Shown here one piece after another: positions 1 through 7,932 of a DNA stretch of 14,592 nucleotides. Location: the NCBI GenBank assembly GCA_018064565.1, contig JAGHVA010000250.1, forward strand, positions 1 through 14,592, given 5' to 3'. A program made the position numbers and the translations under genes. This stretch comes from Candidatus Colimorpha onthohippi. GTDB taxonomy: Bacteria; Bacteroidota; Bacteroidia; Bacteroidales; P3. The notes below the pieces were generated by a model that saw only the letters and a list, made by a program, of their open reading frames with translations, was not told the DNA's origin and searched no databases. Positions within the stretch are counted from its first letter, which is position 1, and each line of letters opens with the position of its first letter.

Positions 1-127
1 AGTTAATATTCATTCAAACTTTAGGTGTCGAAAAAGGTCACTCTCCCTGCAACAACATTACCAACAAATTATATATCAACACAATACACCAAACACAATA
101 CTTTACAATTTCTTATACATATTGGTG

Positions 128-158
128 CAAAGATACTAATAAAAAGCCATTTTCCGAA
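128..158 (-). promoter_or_regulatory. Putative Bacteroides-type promoter reading out of the left edge
   Basis: On the minus strand the sequence TATCTTTG (128-135) fits the Bacteroides -7 consensus TAnnTTTG exactly. A TTCG (155-158, three of four bases of TTTG) lies 19 bases upstream, at the expected -33 spacing. It sits just downstream of the ispG stop and would drive a minus-strand gene beyond the window. An ATG at 11-13 on that strand is open to the edge and could be its start, which would give a leader of roughly 100 bases. Inference from consensus only. Confidence 0.4.
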
Positions 159-182
159 ATAAAATAAAATTATCTCGTACGG

Positions 183-1325
183 CTACGCATCTACCCAATC
201 GCCCCCTTCTTTGATCAACTTGACCAACTCTGCCACTGCATCTTGCTGTGGAATATTGTTTTTGACCAACTGCTTATTTTTGTACAACGCAATCTTGCCA
301 GCACCGCATCCCACATAGCCATAATGGGCATCTGCCATCTCTCCAATACCATTGACGATACACCCCATGACGCCAATCTTGACTCCTCGCAGATGGTGTG
401 TGGCTTGCTTGATGGCCTGCAACGCTGTCTGGATGTCGTATTGCGTTCTGCCACACGATGGGCATGCGATATACTCACACTGACTGATGCGGGCGCCAAC
501 CGCTTGCAGTATGTCGTAGGCTACAGGAATCTCCGCAACGGGATCTTCGGTAAGCGAGACTCTCAATGTATCGCCTATTCCATCCAAAAGCAATGCACCT
601 ATACCCGCTGCGCTCTTGAGCCTCCCCTGCATGGCATCGCCAGCCTCGGTAACACCCAGATGGATAGGATAATCCACTCCCAACTGCTTCATTTTGTTGA
701 CAAAAAGACGTGTACTCTCAACCATCACTTTAACATTGCTGGCTTTCATCGAAAAAACCAAATCGTGATAATCTTGTTGGCGACACACCTCAGCAAACTC
801 GATGGCACTCTGCGCCATACCCTCGGCAGTATTTCCGTAGCGACTCATGATTCGCTCAGACAGCGACCCATGATTGGTGCCTATACGCATGGCTGTGTGA
901 TGCTGCTTGCAGATATTGATAAGCGTGGACATCTTGTCGCCGATACGTTTCAGTTCGTCGTTATACTCCGACTCGCTAAATGTTGTCTTGCCGACATTAC
1001 GATCGGTATAATTACCTGGATTTACACGCACTTTCTCTACAATAGACGCTGCCACCTCGGCGGCTTTGGGATTGAAATGGATGTCCGCCACTATAGGCAC
1101 CTCACAACCCCGTTTAGACAACTCGTTTTTAATATTATACAAATTTTGGGCGGACGCCACATCGGGTGCCGTGATACGCACTATCTCACACCCTGCCTCC
1201 ACCAACTGCAATGTCTGACTGACGGTAGCTTCGGTATCGAGGGTATTGGTATTGGTCATGGACTGCACTCGGATGGGTGCACCACCTCCCAACGTAAGTT
1301 TGCCTAATAAAATTTGACGTGACAT
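183..1325 (-). CDS. ispG: 4-hydroxy-3-methylbut-2-enyl diphosphate synthase (IspG/GcpE), compact form
   Basis: IspG converts 2-C-methyl-D-erythritol 2,4-cyclodiphosphate to HMBPP in the MEP isoprenoid pathway, in the cytosol, using a [4Fe-4S] cluster. The 380-residue product has an N-terminal TIM-barrel half (IRVQSMTNTNT at 18-28, VRVNPGNYTD at 99-108, MRIGTNHGSLSERI at 146-159) and a C-terminal cluster domain with CPSC (Cys288, Cys291), Cys322 in GCIVNG, and Glu329. These correspond in spacing to E. coli Cys270, Cys273, Cys305 and Glu312. The N-terminal half reads like the long Bacteroidota/plant type, yet the large middle domain of that type is absent: the barrel runs straight from RVSLTEDP (255-262) into the cluster domain. 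The ATG at 1325 gives a normal N-terminus. The gene lies 30 bases after the DUF2027-like gene and probably ends an mpl-led operon. Function is secure; the compact form is the oddity. Confidence 0.96.
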   Translation of the reverse strand: MSRQILLGKLTLGGGAPIRVQSMTNTNTLDTEATVSQTLQLVEAGCEIVRITAPDVASAQNLYNIKNELSKRGCEVPIVADIHFNPKAAEVAASIVEKVRVNPGNYTDRNVGKTTFSESEYNDELKRIGDKMSTLINICKQHHTAMRIGTNHGSLSERIMSRYGNTAEGMAQSAIEFAEVCRQQDYHDLVFSMKASNVKVMVESTRLFVNKMKQLGVDYPIHLGVTEAGDAMQGRLKSAAGIGALLLDGIGDTLRVSLTEDPVAEIPVAYDILQAVGARISQCEYIACPSCGRTQYDIQTALQAIKQATHHLRGVKIGVMGCIVNGIGEMADAHYGYVGCGAGKIALYKNKQLVKNNIPQQDAVAELVKLIKEGGDWVDA

Positions 1326-1355
1326 GTTTGTTGATATTTTTATTTTTCGTTCTGG

Positions 1356-1718
1356 CTATGCCAATCGAGCCAACGTGCGTTGCAAGTTGATAACCTGCGA
1401 CTCGAGTTGGCGAACACGGTCCTGAAGGCTTGCATTCTGCGACCGCAGCCTGCGGTTCTCCTCCTCAAGTTCGTAGGTGGTAGGCTCCCGATAGGGGGCA
1501 TTCTTAGATTCATTTTTACTGGACGTATTGCATTCCTGGTTAAACACGGTTGCTGCGCCTTGTTGATCCGCCATTCGGATTAGTTCGTTGGGTGCCATCG
1601 GCATGTCGAACCCTGTCTCATCTTTTACGTACACCGTGTCTTTTGCGATTTTGGTAACAACACCACCACCTATCGCATTCAGAAACTTCACTTTGTCGCC
1701 TATTTCAAATTTTGCCAT
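1356..1718 (-). CDS. DUF2027-like N-terminal domain fused to a leucine zipper
   Basis: Residues 3-48 (MAKFEIGDKVKFLN, GGGVVTKI, VKDETGFDMPM) resemble the small beta-barrel domain that opens Bacteroidota DUF2027 proteins, which normally continue into further beta structure and a C-terminal Smr domain. Here the protein stops at 120 residues. A polar linker (about 50-80) leads into a coiled coil (about 81-119) with leucines at 84, 91, 98, 105, 112 and 119, six exact heptads. It therefore probably forms a dimer or larger oligomer. It has no signal peptide or membrane segment. It lies 6 bases after mpl and 30 before ispG on the same strand, so co-transcription is likely. The start ATG at 1718 is the only one that keeps the whole barrel. 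The barrel could bind nucleic acid or protein; no function can be assigned from sequence. The assignment to DUF2027 rests on recognition of the N-terminal motif, not a search. Confidence 0.72.
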   Translation of the reverse strand: MAKFEIGDKVKFLNAIGGGVVTKIAKDTVYVKDETGFDMPMAPNELIRMADQQGAATVFNQECNTSSKNESKNAPYREPTTYELEEENRRLRSQNASLQDRVRQLESQVINLQRTLARLA

Positions 1719-1724
1719 AATATT

Positions 1725-3092
1725 TTAATCAATTATTTTTTCTAAATCAATACCATTAAAGTTGCCGCTGCTCATCATCAACAGATTGGTATTATTGAGG
1801 TCCATAGCCCGCAAATCGCGATACAACTCGTCGGAATCGGTATAGACCTTGATGTTGGCATTGGCAAACGACTGCCTCACCTGTTCAGCATCAAGCATCG
1901 GCAACCGCTTGAGCGACAGCGCATGCTCGCTATAATATACAACAGATAGGTCGGCTTCGGACATCGTGTCTTTGTACATAGGCAAGAAATGTGCAGACAA
2001 GGAGCTATAGGTATGCAATTCCAAACATGCCACCAACGGCTGTCTGGGATACTGCTCCCGAACCGCATGAACTGTAGCTCTCACTTTGGAAGGTGCATGT
2101 GCAAAATCTTTGAAAATCCGCGTGTTGCCATTCTGCTTGAGCAGTTGCAACCTATTGGCTGCACCCTTAAATCCAGACAACGCATATAACGACTTGCGAC
2201 TATCAACTCCCAGAGCCTCACAGACATGTAGTGCTGCGCTCATATTGAGCAGGTTGTGATGACCAAACAGCTTGATAGGTATTATATCATTCATACCCGG
2301 CGCTATTGGATATACCACCTGTGTAGTACCGTCAGGCTTTATCTTTGAAGGAACTGCAGTGTAACCTGTTTTGGTGATGTCGGTGCGGGTGTTGGCGGCA
2401 ACAAGTTCCGACAGCACCACATCATCAGCACAATAAAAGAGTTTGCCATCGGGTTCAATCAAATCAATAAACCGCGAGAACTGCAACTTATAATCGTCAA
2501 AGGTGGGGAACACATTCACATGATCCCATTCTATGCCTGTAAGCACTGCGATATGCGGGTGATAGTGATGAAACTTAGGTGTCTTATCGATGGGTGAAGT
2601 CAGGTACTCATCCCCTTCTATTACCATGACCTGAGCCGTATCGGAAAGACGCACGGGGTTATCGAAAGCCTCAAGTTGGGCTCCCACCATATAGTCCGAT
2701 GCAATCCCCTCTGACTGCAATATATGAAGAATCATGGCTGTAGTAGTAGTCTTGCCATGACTTCCGCCCACTACCACTCGGGTCTTATGCTTTGACTGTT
2801 CGTACAAATATTCTGGATAGCTATAGATTGTGATTCCTAACTCTTTGGCACGCTGCAATTCTGGGTTATCATCATGAGCGTGCATACCCAACACGATGGC
2901 ATCGATATCGGGCGTTATCCGATTGGGGAACCACCCTTCACGCTCTGGCAGCAGACCGCAGGATTGCAGCCTGTCGCGTGCTGGATTGAAAATCTCATCG
3001 TCGGAACCGGTAACATGATACCCTTTGCGATGCAATGCAATGGCCAGACTATGCATCGCAGCACCACCTATTGCTATGAAATGAATACGCAT
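1725..3092 (-). CDS. mpl: UDP-N-acetylmuramate:L-Ala-gamma-D-Glu-meso-DAP ligase (Mpl)
   Basis: Mpl is a Mur-family ligase of peptidoglycan recycling: it joins tripeptide released from the wall to UDP-MurNAc with ATP, in the cytosol. The 455-residue product begins MRIHFIAIGGAAMHSLAIAL, the Rossmann N-terminal domain, with GMHAHDDNPELQ at 69-80. It carries the Mur ATP-binding loop GGSHGKTTTT (109-118), then the central-domain sequences MVIEGDEYLTS and EWDHVN. Length fits the family. The reading frame stays open for 91 codons upstream of 3092, but that extension overlaps the end of the HD gene and lacks family resemblance, so ATG 3092 is taken as the start. MurC is the main alternative; the MRIHFIAIGG start and the GMHAH segment favour Mpl. 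It sits 58 bases after the HD gene and 6 before the zipper gene, so it may head a three-gene transcription unit. Confidence 0.93.
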   Translation of the reverse strand: MRIHFIAIGGAAMHSLAIALHRKGYHVTGSDDEIFNPARDRLQSCGLLPEREGWFPNRITPDIDAIVLGMHAHDDNPELQRAKELGITIYSYPEYLYEQSKHKTRVVVGGSHGKTTTTAMILHILQSEGIASDYMVGAQLEAFDNPVRLSDTAQVMVIEGDEYLTSPIDKTPKFHHYHPHIAVLTGIEWDHVNVFPTFDDYKLQFSRFIDLIEPDGKLFYCADDVVLSELVAANTRTDITKTGYTAVPSKIKPDGTTQVVYPIAPGMNDIIPIKLFGHHNLLNMSAALHVCEALGVDSRKSLYALSGFKGAANRLQLLKQNGNTRIFKDFAHAPSKVRATVHAVREQYPRQPLVACLELHTYSSLSAHFLPMYKDTMSEADLSVVYYSEHALSLKRLPMLDAEQVRQSFANANIKVYTDSDELYRDLRAMDLNNTNLLMMSSGNFNGIDLEKIID

Positions 3093-3150
3093 GTGAATTA
3101 TAAATATTGTGATACTGCATTGAAACGTATCTGTAGCAGCTAATAAGAGA

Positions 3151-4413
3151 TTATTTTTCCTTACAGAATTTGGGGAAATATATGTAATACTTGGTAACTT
3201 GCTTCTCCAGAAAATGACGATCCAACTGATCGGACGCCTCACTGATATCGCTACAAGAGCCATTTTTGAACAGCACTTTGATTTCGGGATCGTTGAAATC
3301 GTATGCGTGGTTGCGCAAGATGCCTGTGCCAACAAAATACTCGCTATCTTGAGGAGTAATACCATACCGCTCTTGTACGCACTGCCGATAGTCGTCGATG
3401 GTATCTATGGCAAACGGAGTATCTGAGACTCGCATAGCGTATAGATGGCGGTTGATTAACTGGTCGGCAAGTATCGACAATATCCTATCCTGATGTAGCA
3501 TCCACCCTTTGATGGTAGCTATAATATCGCTGTCGTCTATCATCATAAACTGATCCAACAGTTCGGGCCTATCGTCAAAACTTTGACGAGTATAATGATG
3601 GCTGAGGAAGTCAATCAAATAAACTGACCCTCTCAACTCCTCACCCCGACTCAGCAAGTAACGTGCGCGGCGTAATATATTGAGGAGCAAGGCATCGGCT
3701 GCCACTACCGTCTTATGGAGATAGACCTGCCAATACATCAATCGGCGCGATATGATGAATTTCTCGACCGAGTAAATGCCTTTTTCATCTATCACCAACT
3801 CGTCGTCATATACATTCAGCATATTGATAATCCGTTCAGTGCCCACCACCCCTTCACTTACACCTGTAAAAAAGCTGTCTCGACTTAGATAGTCCAGCCG
3901 ATCCATATCCAACTGACTTGATACCAACTGATGCAAAAACCGCTTGGGATAACTATCGTCAAAAATCTGGATAGCCATATCCATCACCTCGTCGTATCGC
4001 CCCCAAAAAACACGGTGCAAGTCGGATTTTATCCGCTGCATATATAGTTGTGTGAGCTCCTCGTGATGGACCTCGGCTATCACAAATTCGGAGGTGTGCG
4101 AAAAGGGACCATGCCCCACATCATGGAGCAATATCGCCAACTGCGCTGCAACCATCTCTGTGTCTGTAATTCCAACTCCTTTTACCCGTAGCACCTCCAA
4201 TGCCCGACGCATAAGATTGAGCGCACCTAACATGTGCCCAAAACGGGTATGCGTAGCGCCAGGATAGACCAAATAGGTAAAACCCAACTGCTTGATTCGA
4301 CGTTGGCGCTGAAACGCTGGATGCGAAATCACATCAAAGACCACATCGTCCTCAATAGTCAAAAATCCATAAACTGGATCATTAACAATTTTACGTTTGT
4401 TGGTGATAGCCAT
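3151..4413 (-). CDS. HD-domain phosphohydrolase (SAMHD1/dGTPase-like)
   Basis: This 420-residue product (counted from ATG 4413) is an HD-superfamily metal-dependent phosphohydrolase of the kind found as one gene in most Bacteroidota. Visible features are HPAFQRQRRIKQLG near the N-terminus, THTRFGHMLG with the first metal histidine (His60), the HD pair in LLHDVGHGPFSH (His97-Asp98), and the downstream aspartates of LDMDRLDYLSRDS (Asp171 is the likely metal ligand). Relatives include dNTP triphosphohydrolases, but the substrate here is unknown. An in-frame GTG at 4425 touches the stop of the preceding gene; ATG 4413 is preferred because MAITNKRKIVNDPVYGF matches where related proteins begin. 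With ATG 4413 the gene lies 11 bases after the cysteine-rich gene, which suggests one transcript. Confidence 0.9.
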   Translation of the reverse strand: MAITNKRKIVNDPVYGFLTIEDDVVFDVISHPAFQRQRRIKQLGFTYLVYPGATHTRFGHMLGALNLMRRALEVLRVKGVGITDTEMVAAQLAILLHDVGHGPFSHTSEFVIAEVHHEELTQLYMQRIKSDLHRVFWGRYDEVMDMAIQIFDDSYPKRFLHQLVSSQLDMDRLDYLSRDSFFTGVSEGVVGTERIINMLNVYDDELVIDEKGIYSVEKFIISRRLMYWQVYLHKTVVAADALLLNILRRARYLLSRGEELRGSVYLIDFLSHHYTRQSFDDRPELLDQFMMIDDSDIIATIKGWMLHQDRILSILADQLINRHLYAMRVSDTPFAIDTIDDYRQCVQERYGITPQDSEYFVGTGILRNHAYDFNDPEIKVLFKNGSCSDISEASDQLDRHFLEKQVTKYYIYFPKFCKEK

Positions 4414-4424
4414 ATTGTATGCCA

Positions 4425-4781
4425 CTATTTGTTTAGGGTTGCGTCGATAATCTTAGCGGCACATGCCACCCTATCTCTACACGATGCTCCACCTATTTGA
4501 AGCAACCTGCTACACACTATGTCGCCATTTTCTGCCTTAAACTGTTCGATCATCTCTTTGGCTTTGCTGGCATTTCCCGTCAGTCCTGCCACCATGGCAA
4601 TTGCACTGACACAACCACACACCTCCTTATAGCCACATAGCCCACGGCCAAACGGAGCCGCCAATCCCTCAGCCACCTCACGACTAACAGGCAACTGCTC
4701 CTCAAAAGCCAAAACCACCGACTGACAGCAATTAAAACCTTCTTTGTGTAATTGTACTGCTTTTTGTTCCATAATACCCAT
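4425..4781 (-). CDS. C_GCAxxG_C_C family protein (cysteine-rich, probable redox/metal role)
   Basis: The 118-residue product has the spaced cysteines of the C_GCAxxG_C_C family (TIGR01909 type): FNCCQS (Cys18, Cys19), RGLCGYKEVCGCVSAIAMVAG (Cys49, Cys55, Cys57), IVCSRLL (Cys90) and SCRDRVACAAKI (Cys101, Cys107). The family is thought to bind a metal or cofactor, but its reaction is not established. There is no signal peptide or membrane segment, so it should be cytosolic. Two in-frame ATGs are possible, at 4781 and three codons later at 4772. The gene lies 28 bases after the RNA methylase gene and 11 before the HD gene. Family placement is fairly sure, biochemical role is not. Confidence 0.82.
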   Translation of the reverse strand: MGIMEQKAVQLHKEGFNCCQSVVLAFEEQLPVSREVAEGLAAPFGRGLCGYKEVCGCVSAIAMVAGLTGNASKAKEMIEQFKAENGDIVCSRLLQIGGASCRDRVACAAKIIDATLNK

Positions 4782-4809
4782 TTTTATTTCATATCACTAT
4801 CCGTAACTA

Positions 4810-5355
4810 CTATTTGTTACGCATCAACAGTTGAAGTTGCCACATGACAATGGCTGCCGTACAGCTCACGTTGAGCGAGTGTTTGGTACCATATTGAGGT
4901 ATTTCAATACTGCCTTCGCACATCGGAAGCAACGTCTCGTCAACTCCATCTACCTCGTTGCCAAACACAACAGCGATTTTGTCACCCTCACCGATATACG
5001 TTGACAGCTGCTTGTCGTCCAGTTTGATACTATCATCCACCTGCTCCACCGCAAAAATCCGATAGCCATCAGCCCGCAACTGCGACAAGCAGTCTGAAGT
5101 ATGGTCAAAGTAACTCCATGCCATCGAATCCTCGGCACCTAATGCCGTCTTATGAATATCCCTATGCGGAGGGGTGGAGCATATACCACATAAGCAAATC
5201 TGCTCAACACAAAACGCATCAGCAGTACGAAACACCGAACCTATATTGTTCTGGCTGCGCACATTATCCAAAACCACAACCAGCGGCAACTTGGCCACTG
5301 CCTTAAACTCATCCACCGTCAGGCGGTGCATCTCTTCTATGGTCGTCTTTTTCAA
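4810..5355 (-). CDS. SpoU/TrmH-family RNA 2'-O-methyltransferase, TTG start
   Basis: This is a SPOUT-fold methylase that would transfer a methyl group from S-adenosylmethionine to a ribose 2'-OH in tRNA or rRNA. All three family motifs are present in 181 residues: motif 1 NVRSQNNIGSVFRTAD (31-46), motif 2 VVFGNEVDGV (129-138) and motif 3 IEIPQYGTKHSLNVS (150-164). It lacks an extra N-terminal RNA-binding domain, as do other short Bacteroidota members. The start is probably TTG at 5355, because the preceding residues KKTTIEEMHRLTVDEF align with the normal N-terminus of the short family. The first ATG (5331) would remove eight residues. The target nucleotide cannot be read from the sequence. 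A 135-base gap separates it from sufB upstream; no promoter matching the -33/-7 pattern was found in that gap. Confidence 0.92.
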   Translation of the reverse strand: MKKTTIEEMHRLTVDEFKAVAKLPLVVVLDNVRSQNNIGSVFRTADAFCVEQICLCGICSTPPHRDIHKTALGAEDSMAWSYFDHTSDCLSQLRADGYRIFAVEQVDDSIKLDDKQLSTYIGEGDKIAVVFGNEVDGVDETLLPMCEGSIEIPQYGTKHSLNVSCTAAIVMWQLQLLMRNK

Positions 5356-5490
5356 AATATGTAACGGTTTAGCATTTTATCATAATCGTTTTCTTGCCTT
5401 GATAAGGGATGCAAACAAACAGCCTATCTGCGTTCGCCTTATCGAAAACGCTTATTGCTATCATACATGTCTGTATGCTCGACAATGGCT

Positions 5491-6933
5491 TCAGCCCACG
5501 CTTCCTTCCAGGCTAATACTAAGCAGTTTCTGAGCTTCAACTGCAAATTCCATCGGGAGTTTTCGCAACACATCTTTGGCATAGCCATTCACTATCAATC
5601 CCACCGCACTCTCTGGCGAGATGCCACGCTGCTGGCAATAAAACAACTGGTCTTCGCTGATTTTTGACGTTGTGGCCTCATGTTCCAATATAGCCGATGC
5701 ATTTGAACTCTTGATATACGGCCAGGTGTGCGCTCCACACTGGTCGCCAAGCAACAACGAGTCGCACTGAGAGTAGTTGCGAGCCCCTTCTGCCTGCTTG
5801 CCCACTTGCACCAACCCTCGATAGCTGTTTTGACTATATCCCGCACTGATGCCTTTGCTGATTATAGTGCTGTGGGTATTGCGCCCCACATGAACCATCT
5901 TAGTTCCTGTGTCCGCCTGCTGATAATTGTTGGTTACAGCCACCGAGTAGAACTCCGCCGATGAGTTGTCTCCCTGCAAGATGCAACTCGGGTATTTCCA
6001 TGTTACAGCAGAGCCCGTCTCGACCTGCGTCCAAGACAATTTGCTGCCATTGCCTTTGCATATACCACGCTTGGTTACGAAGTTATAGATTCCCCCCTTG
6101 CCCTCTTTGTTGCCAGGATACCAATTCTGTACGGTTGAATACTTCACTTCGGCATCTCGCATAACCACAATCTCGACTATAGCCGCATGTAGTTGGTTTT
6201 CATCACGCTGTGGCGCTGTGCAGCCCTCCATATAACTCACATACGACTCCTCGTCGGCTACTATCAGTGTACGCTCAAACTGCCCCGTTCCCTTGGCATT
6301 GATTCGAAAATAACTGGACAATTCCATCGGACAACGCACTCCTTTGGGAATATAACAAAACGATCCATCGCTAAAGACAGCACTATTGAGTGCTGCAAAA
6401 AAATTGTCGGCAGCAGGCACCACACTACCTAAATACCGCTGAACTAACTCTGGATATTTCTGTACTGCCTCGCTGATAGGACAAAATAATATGCCTTTTT
6501 CAGCCAGCAACTTGCTACTTGTAGTTTTGACCGATACGCTATCCATTATGGCATCGTATGCCACGCCCGAAAGCTGCTTCTGCTCATGGAGCGGAATGCC
6601 CAACTTGTTGAACGTGGCCAGCAACTCAGGATCCACCTCGTCAAGACTTTTCTTCTGCTCTTGTTGCTTGGGAGCTGCATAATAGATGATATCCTGATAA
6701 TCAACCTTATCATACTTCAAATGCCCCCATTGCGGTTCTTCCATTGTCTGCCACCGCCTATAAGCATCAAGCCGAAATCGCAACAACCATTCAGGCTCGT
6801 TTTTTTTGGCAGAGATAAGCCGTATGATATCCTCACTAAGTCCTTTGGGTACCAACTCGGTCTGTATATCTGTAACAAAACCCCACTGATAATCATCAGT
6901 AGTAACCTTTTGTATTATATCATCTTTATCCAT
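5491..6933 (-). CDS. sufB: Fe-S cluster assembly scaffold protein SufB
   Basis: SufB is the scaffold subunit of the SufBC2D complex on which Fe-S clusters are built in the cytosol. The 480-residue product has the family hallmarks: YQWGFVTDIQTE near the start, DGSFCYIPKGVRCPMELS, VSYMEGCTAPQRDENQLHAA, and the C-terminal DQCGAHTWPYIKSSNASA block with the conserved cysteine (Cys399), followed by EHEATTSKISEDQLFYCQQRG. The frame is open a further 27 codons upstream, but ATG 6933 starts the recognisable protein (MDKDDIIQKVTTDDYQWGF) and lies just downstream of a good promoter (6969-6999). The usual partners sufC and sufD are not beside it: xerD lies upstream and an RNA methylase gene downstream, so they must be elsewhere if present. 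Confidence 0.96.
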   Translation of the reverse strand: MDKDDIIQKVTTDDYQWGFVTDIQTELVPKGLSEDIIRLISAKKNEPEWLLRFRLDAYRRWQTMEEPQWGHLKYDKVDYQDIIYYAAPKQQEQKKSLDEVDPELLATFNKLGIPLHEQKQLSGVAYDAIMDSVSVKTTSSKLLAEKGILFCPISEAVQKYPELVQRYLGSVVPAADNFFAALNSAVFSDGSFCYIPKGVRCPMELSSYFRINAKGTGQFERTLIVADEESYVSYMEGCTAPQRDENQLHAAIVEIVVMRDAEVKYSTVQNWYPGNKEGKGGIYNFVTKRGICKGNGSKLSWTQVETGSAVTWKYPSCILQGDNSSAEFYSVAVTNNYQQADTGTKMVHVGRNTHSTIISKGISAGYSQNSYRGLVQVGKQAEGARNYSQCDSLLLGDQCGAHTWPYIKSSNASAILEHEATTSKISEDQLFYCQQRGISPESAVGLIVNGYAKDVLRKLPMEFAVEAQKLLSISLEGSVG

Positions 6934-6968
6934 CTGTGCGATATTGATGCGATTTTTGTAAGAAAAAG

Positions 6969-6999
6969 CAAAGATAAAATTATTTTTCAATACTTCAAA
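6969..6999 (-). promoter_or_regulatory. Bacteroides-type promoter for sufB
   Basis: On the minus strand, TTTG (6996-6999) and TATCTTTG (6969-6976) are separated by 19 bases, an exact match to the Bacteroides -33 TTTG / -7 TAnnTTTG promoter. The predicted transcription start near 6962 leaves a leader of about 28 bases before ATG 6933. It lies in the 90-base gap after xerD, so sufB can be transcribed independently of mtgA-xerD. No obvious regulator half-sites were seen. Confidence 0.72.
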
Positions 7000-7023
7000 A
7001 AGTGCTCTTGGCATGCGATCAGC

Positions 7024-7926
7024 TCACAAGCGGTAATGTGGGTGATAGTTAGTGATTGTATCACGCAAATACTGAGCACCTAAATGGGTGTATATCTCAG
7101 TAGTTGTCAGCTTGGCATGTCCCAACATCTCTTGTACTGCACGCAAATCAGCCCCGTTCTGCACCAACTCGGTAGCAAAGCTATGACGCAGCGAGTGCGG
7201 CGACACATGTTTTTGTATTCCTGCCTCTTGCACCGCTTTCTGCAAAAACATAAACACATAGTTGCGCGACAACCTTGTCCCATATCGGTTCAAAAACACA
7301 TACCGCTCGTTGTCTGGCTTGGGCTGCACGCACGACCGGGTTTGGGCGATGTAATCCAACAACAAGCGCAACGCCCTGCTGTTGATGGGGACCCACCGCT
7401 GCTTGTCGCCTTTGCCTGTAATCAAGAGGCACTCCTCAGCATCATAGATGCAACTCAATGTCATATTGACCAACTCCGACACCCGAAGTCCACATCCATA
7501 CAAAATCTCGACAATCAAATAATTGCGATCCTGATCTGGCATACTCCGATCAAATGTAGACTGTATGGCTGCAATTTCGTCGTTGGTAAGCACATCGGGC
7601 AGATGTTGCGGACGAATGGGCATCGTAAGTTCCTTGGCAGGATTCAGCTGGATATCACCGTCCAAAACTAACATATTATAAAAGGTGCGCCAACCCGAAA
7701 TCATGCGGCACTGTGTGGTGGCAGCAATACCCAAATCGGATAGTTGCGCCAGCAAGTGCTGCAAATGCTCGAACGATACAGCCTCAGGATCCAACTCTAA
7801 CCCCTCTGCATAACGCTGCAGATGCGACACATCCTGCAAGTAAGAACCCACGCTATTGTCCGATAAGCCTTTCTCGAGATTTAGATAGGCTCGAAACCTA
7901 TTGATGTACGGCAACCATATACTCAT
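7024..7926 (-). CDS. xerD: Site-specific tyrosine recombinase XerD
   Basis: XerD, with XerC, resolves chromosome dimers at dif. The 300-residue product has an N-terminal SAM-like core-binding domain (about 1-95) and the C-terminal catalytic domain with all six active-site residues visible: Arg148 in YGCGLRVSELV, Lys172 in GKGDKQR, His244 and Arg247 in HSLRHSFATEL, His270 in EMLGHAKLTTT, and nucleophile Tyr279 in EIYTHL. Length and motifs fit XerD/XerC; a mobile-element integrase is less likely given the compact Xer length and housekeeping neighbours. The gene starts 6 bases after mtgA ends and is probably translated from the same message. XerC versus XerD cannot be settled without comparison to the second copy in the genome. 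Confidence 0.92.
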   Translation of the reverse strand: MSIWLPYINRFRAYLNLEKGLSDNSVGSYLQDVSHLQRYAEGLELDPEAVSFEHLQHLLAQLSDLGIAATTQCRMISGWRTFYNMLVLDGDIQLNPAKELTMPIRPQHLPDVLTNDEIAAIQSTFDRSMPDQDRNYLIVEILYGCGLRVSELVNMTLSCIYDAEECLLITGKGDKQRWVPINSRALRLLLDYIAQTRSCVQPKPDNERYVFLNRYGTRLSRNYVFMFLQKAVQEAGIQKHVSPHSLRHSFATELVQNGADLRAVQEMLGHAKLTTTEIYTHLGAQYLRDTITNYHPHYRL

Positions 7927-7932
7927 TGTCTA

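Noticed and set aside
243..1307. Long plus-strand open frame (354 codons) opposite ispG
   Set aside because: It is antisense to a well-recognised gene, has no family resemblance, and mirrors the third-position pattern of ispG.
3093..3365. 91-codon upstream extension of mpl
   Set aside because: It lies inside the 3' end of the HD gene in another frame and lacks any resemblance to Mpl, which starts cleanly at MRIHFIAIGG.
4447..4500. Resemblance to an Illumina adapter: minus strand reads IGGASCRDRV, close to the IGRASCRERV translation seen in adapter-contaminated assemblies
   Set aside because: Only about 23 of 30 bases agree and mismatches are scattered, whereas contamination would be exact. 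The segment also supplies Cys101 and the following helix expected in the C_GCAxxG_C_C family.
5401..5443. 7-bp inverted repeat (GATAAGG / CCTTATC) between sufB and the RNA methylase gene, considered as a sufB terminator
   Set aside because: The stem is short, the loop is 29 bases and no T-run follows, so it cannot be supported.
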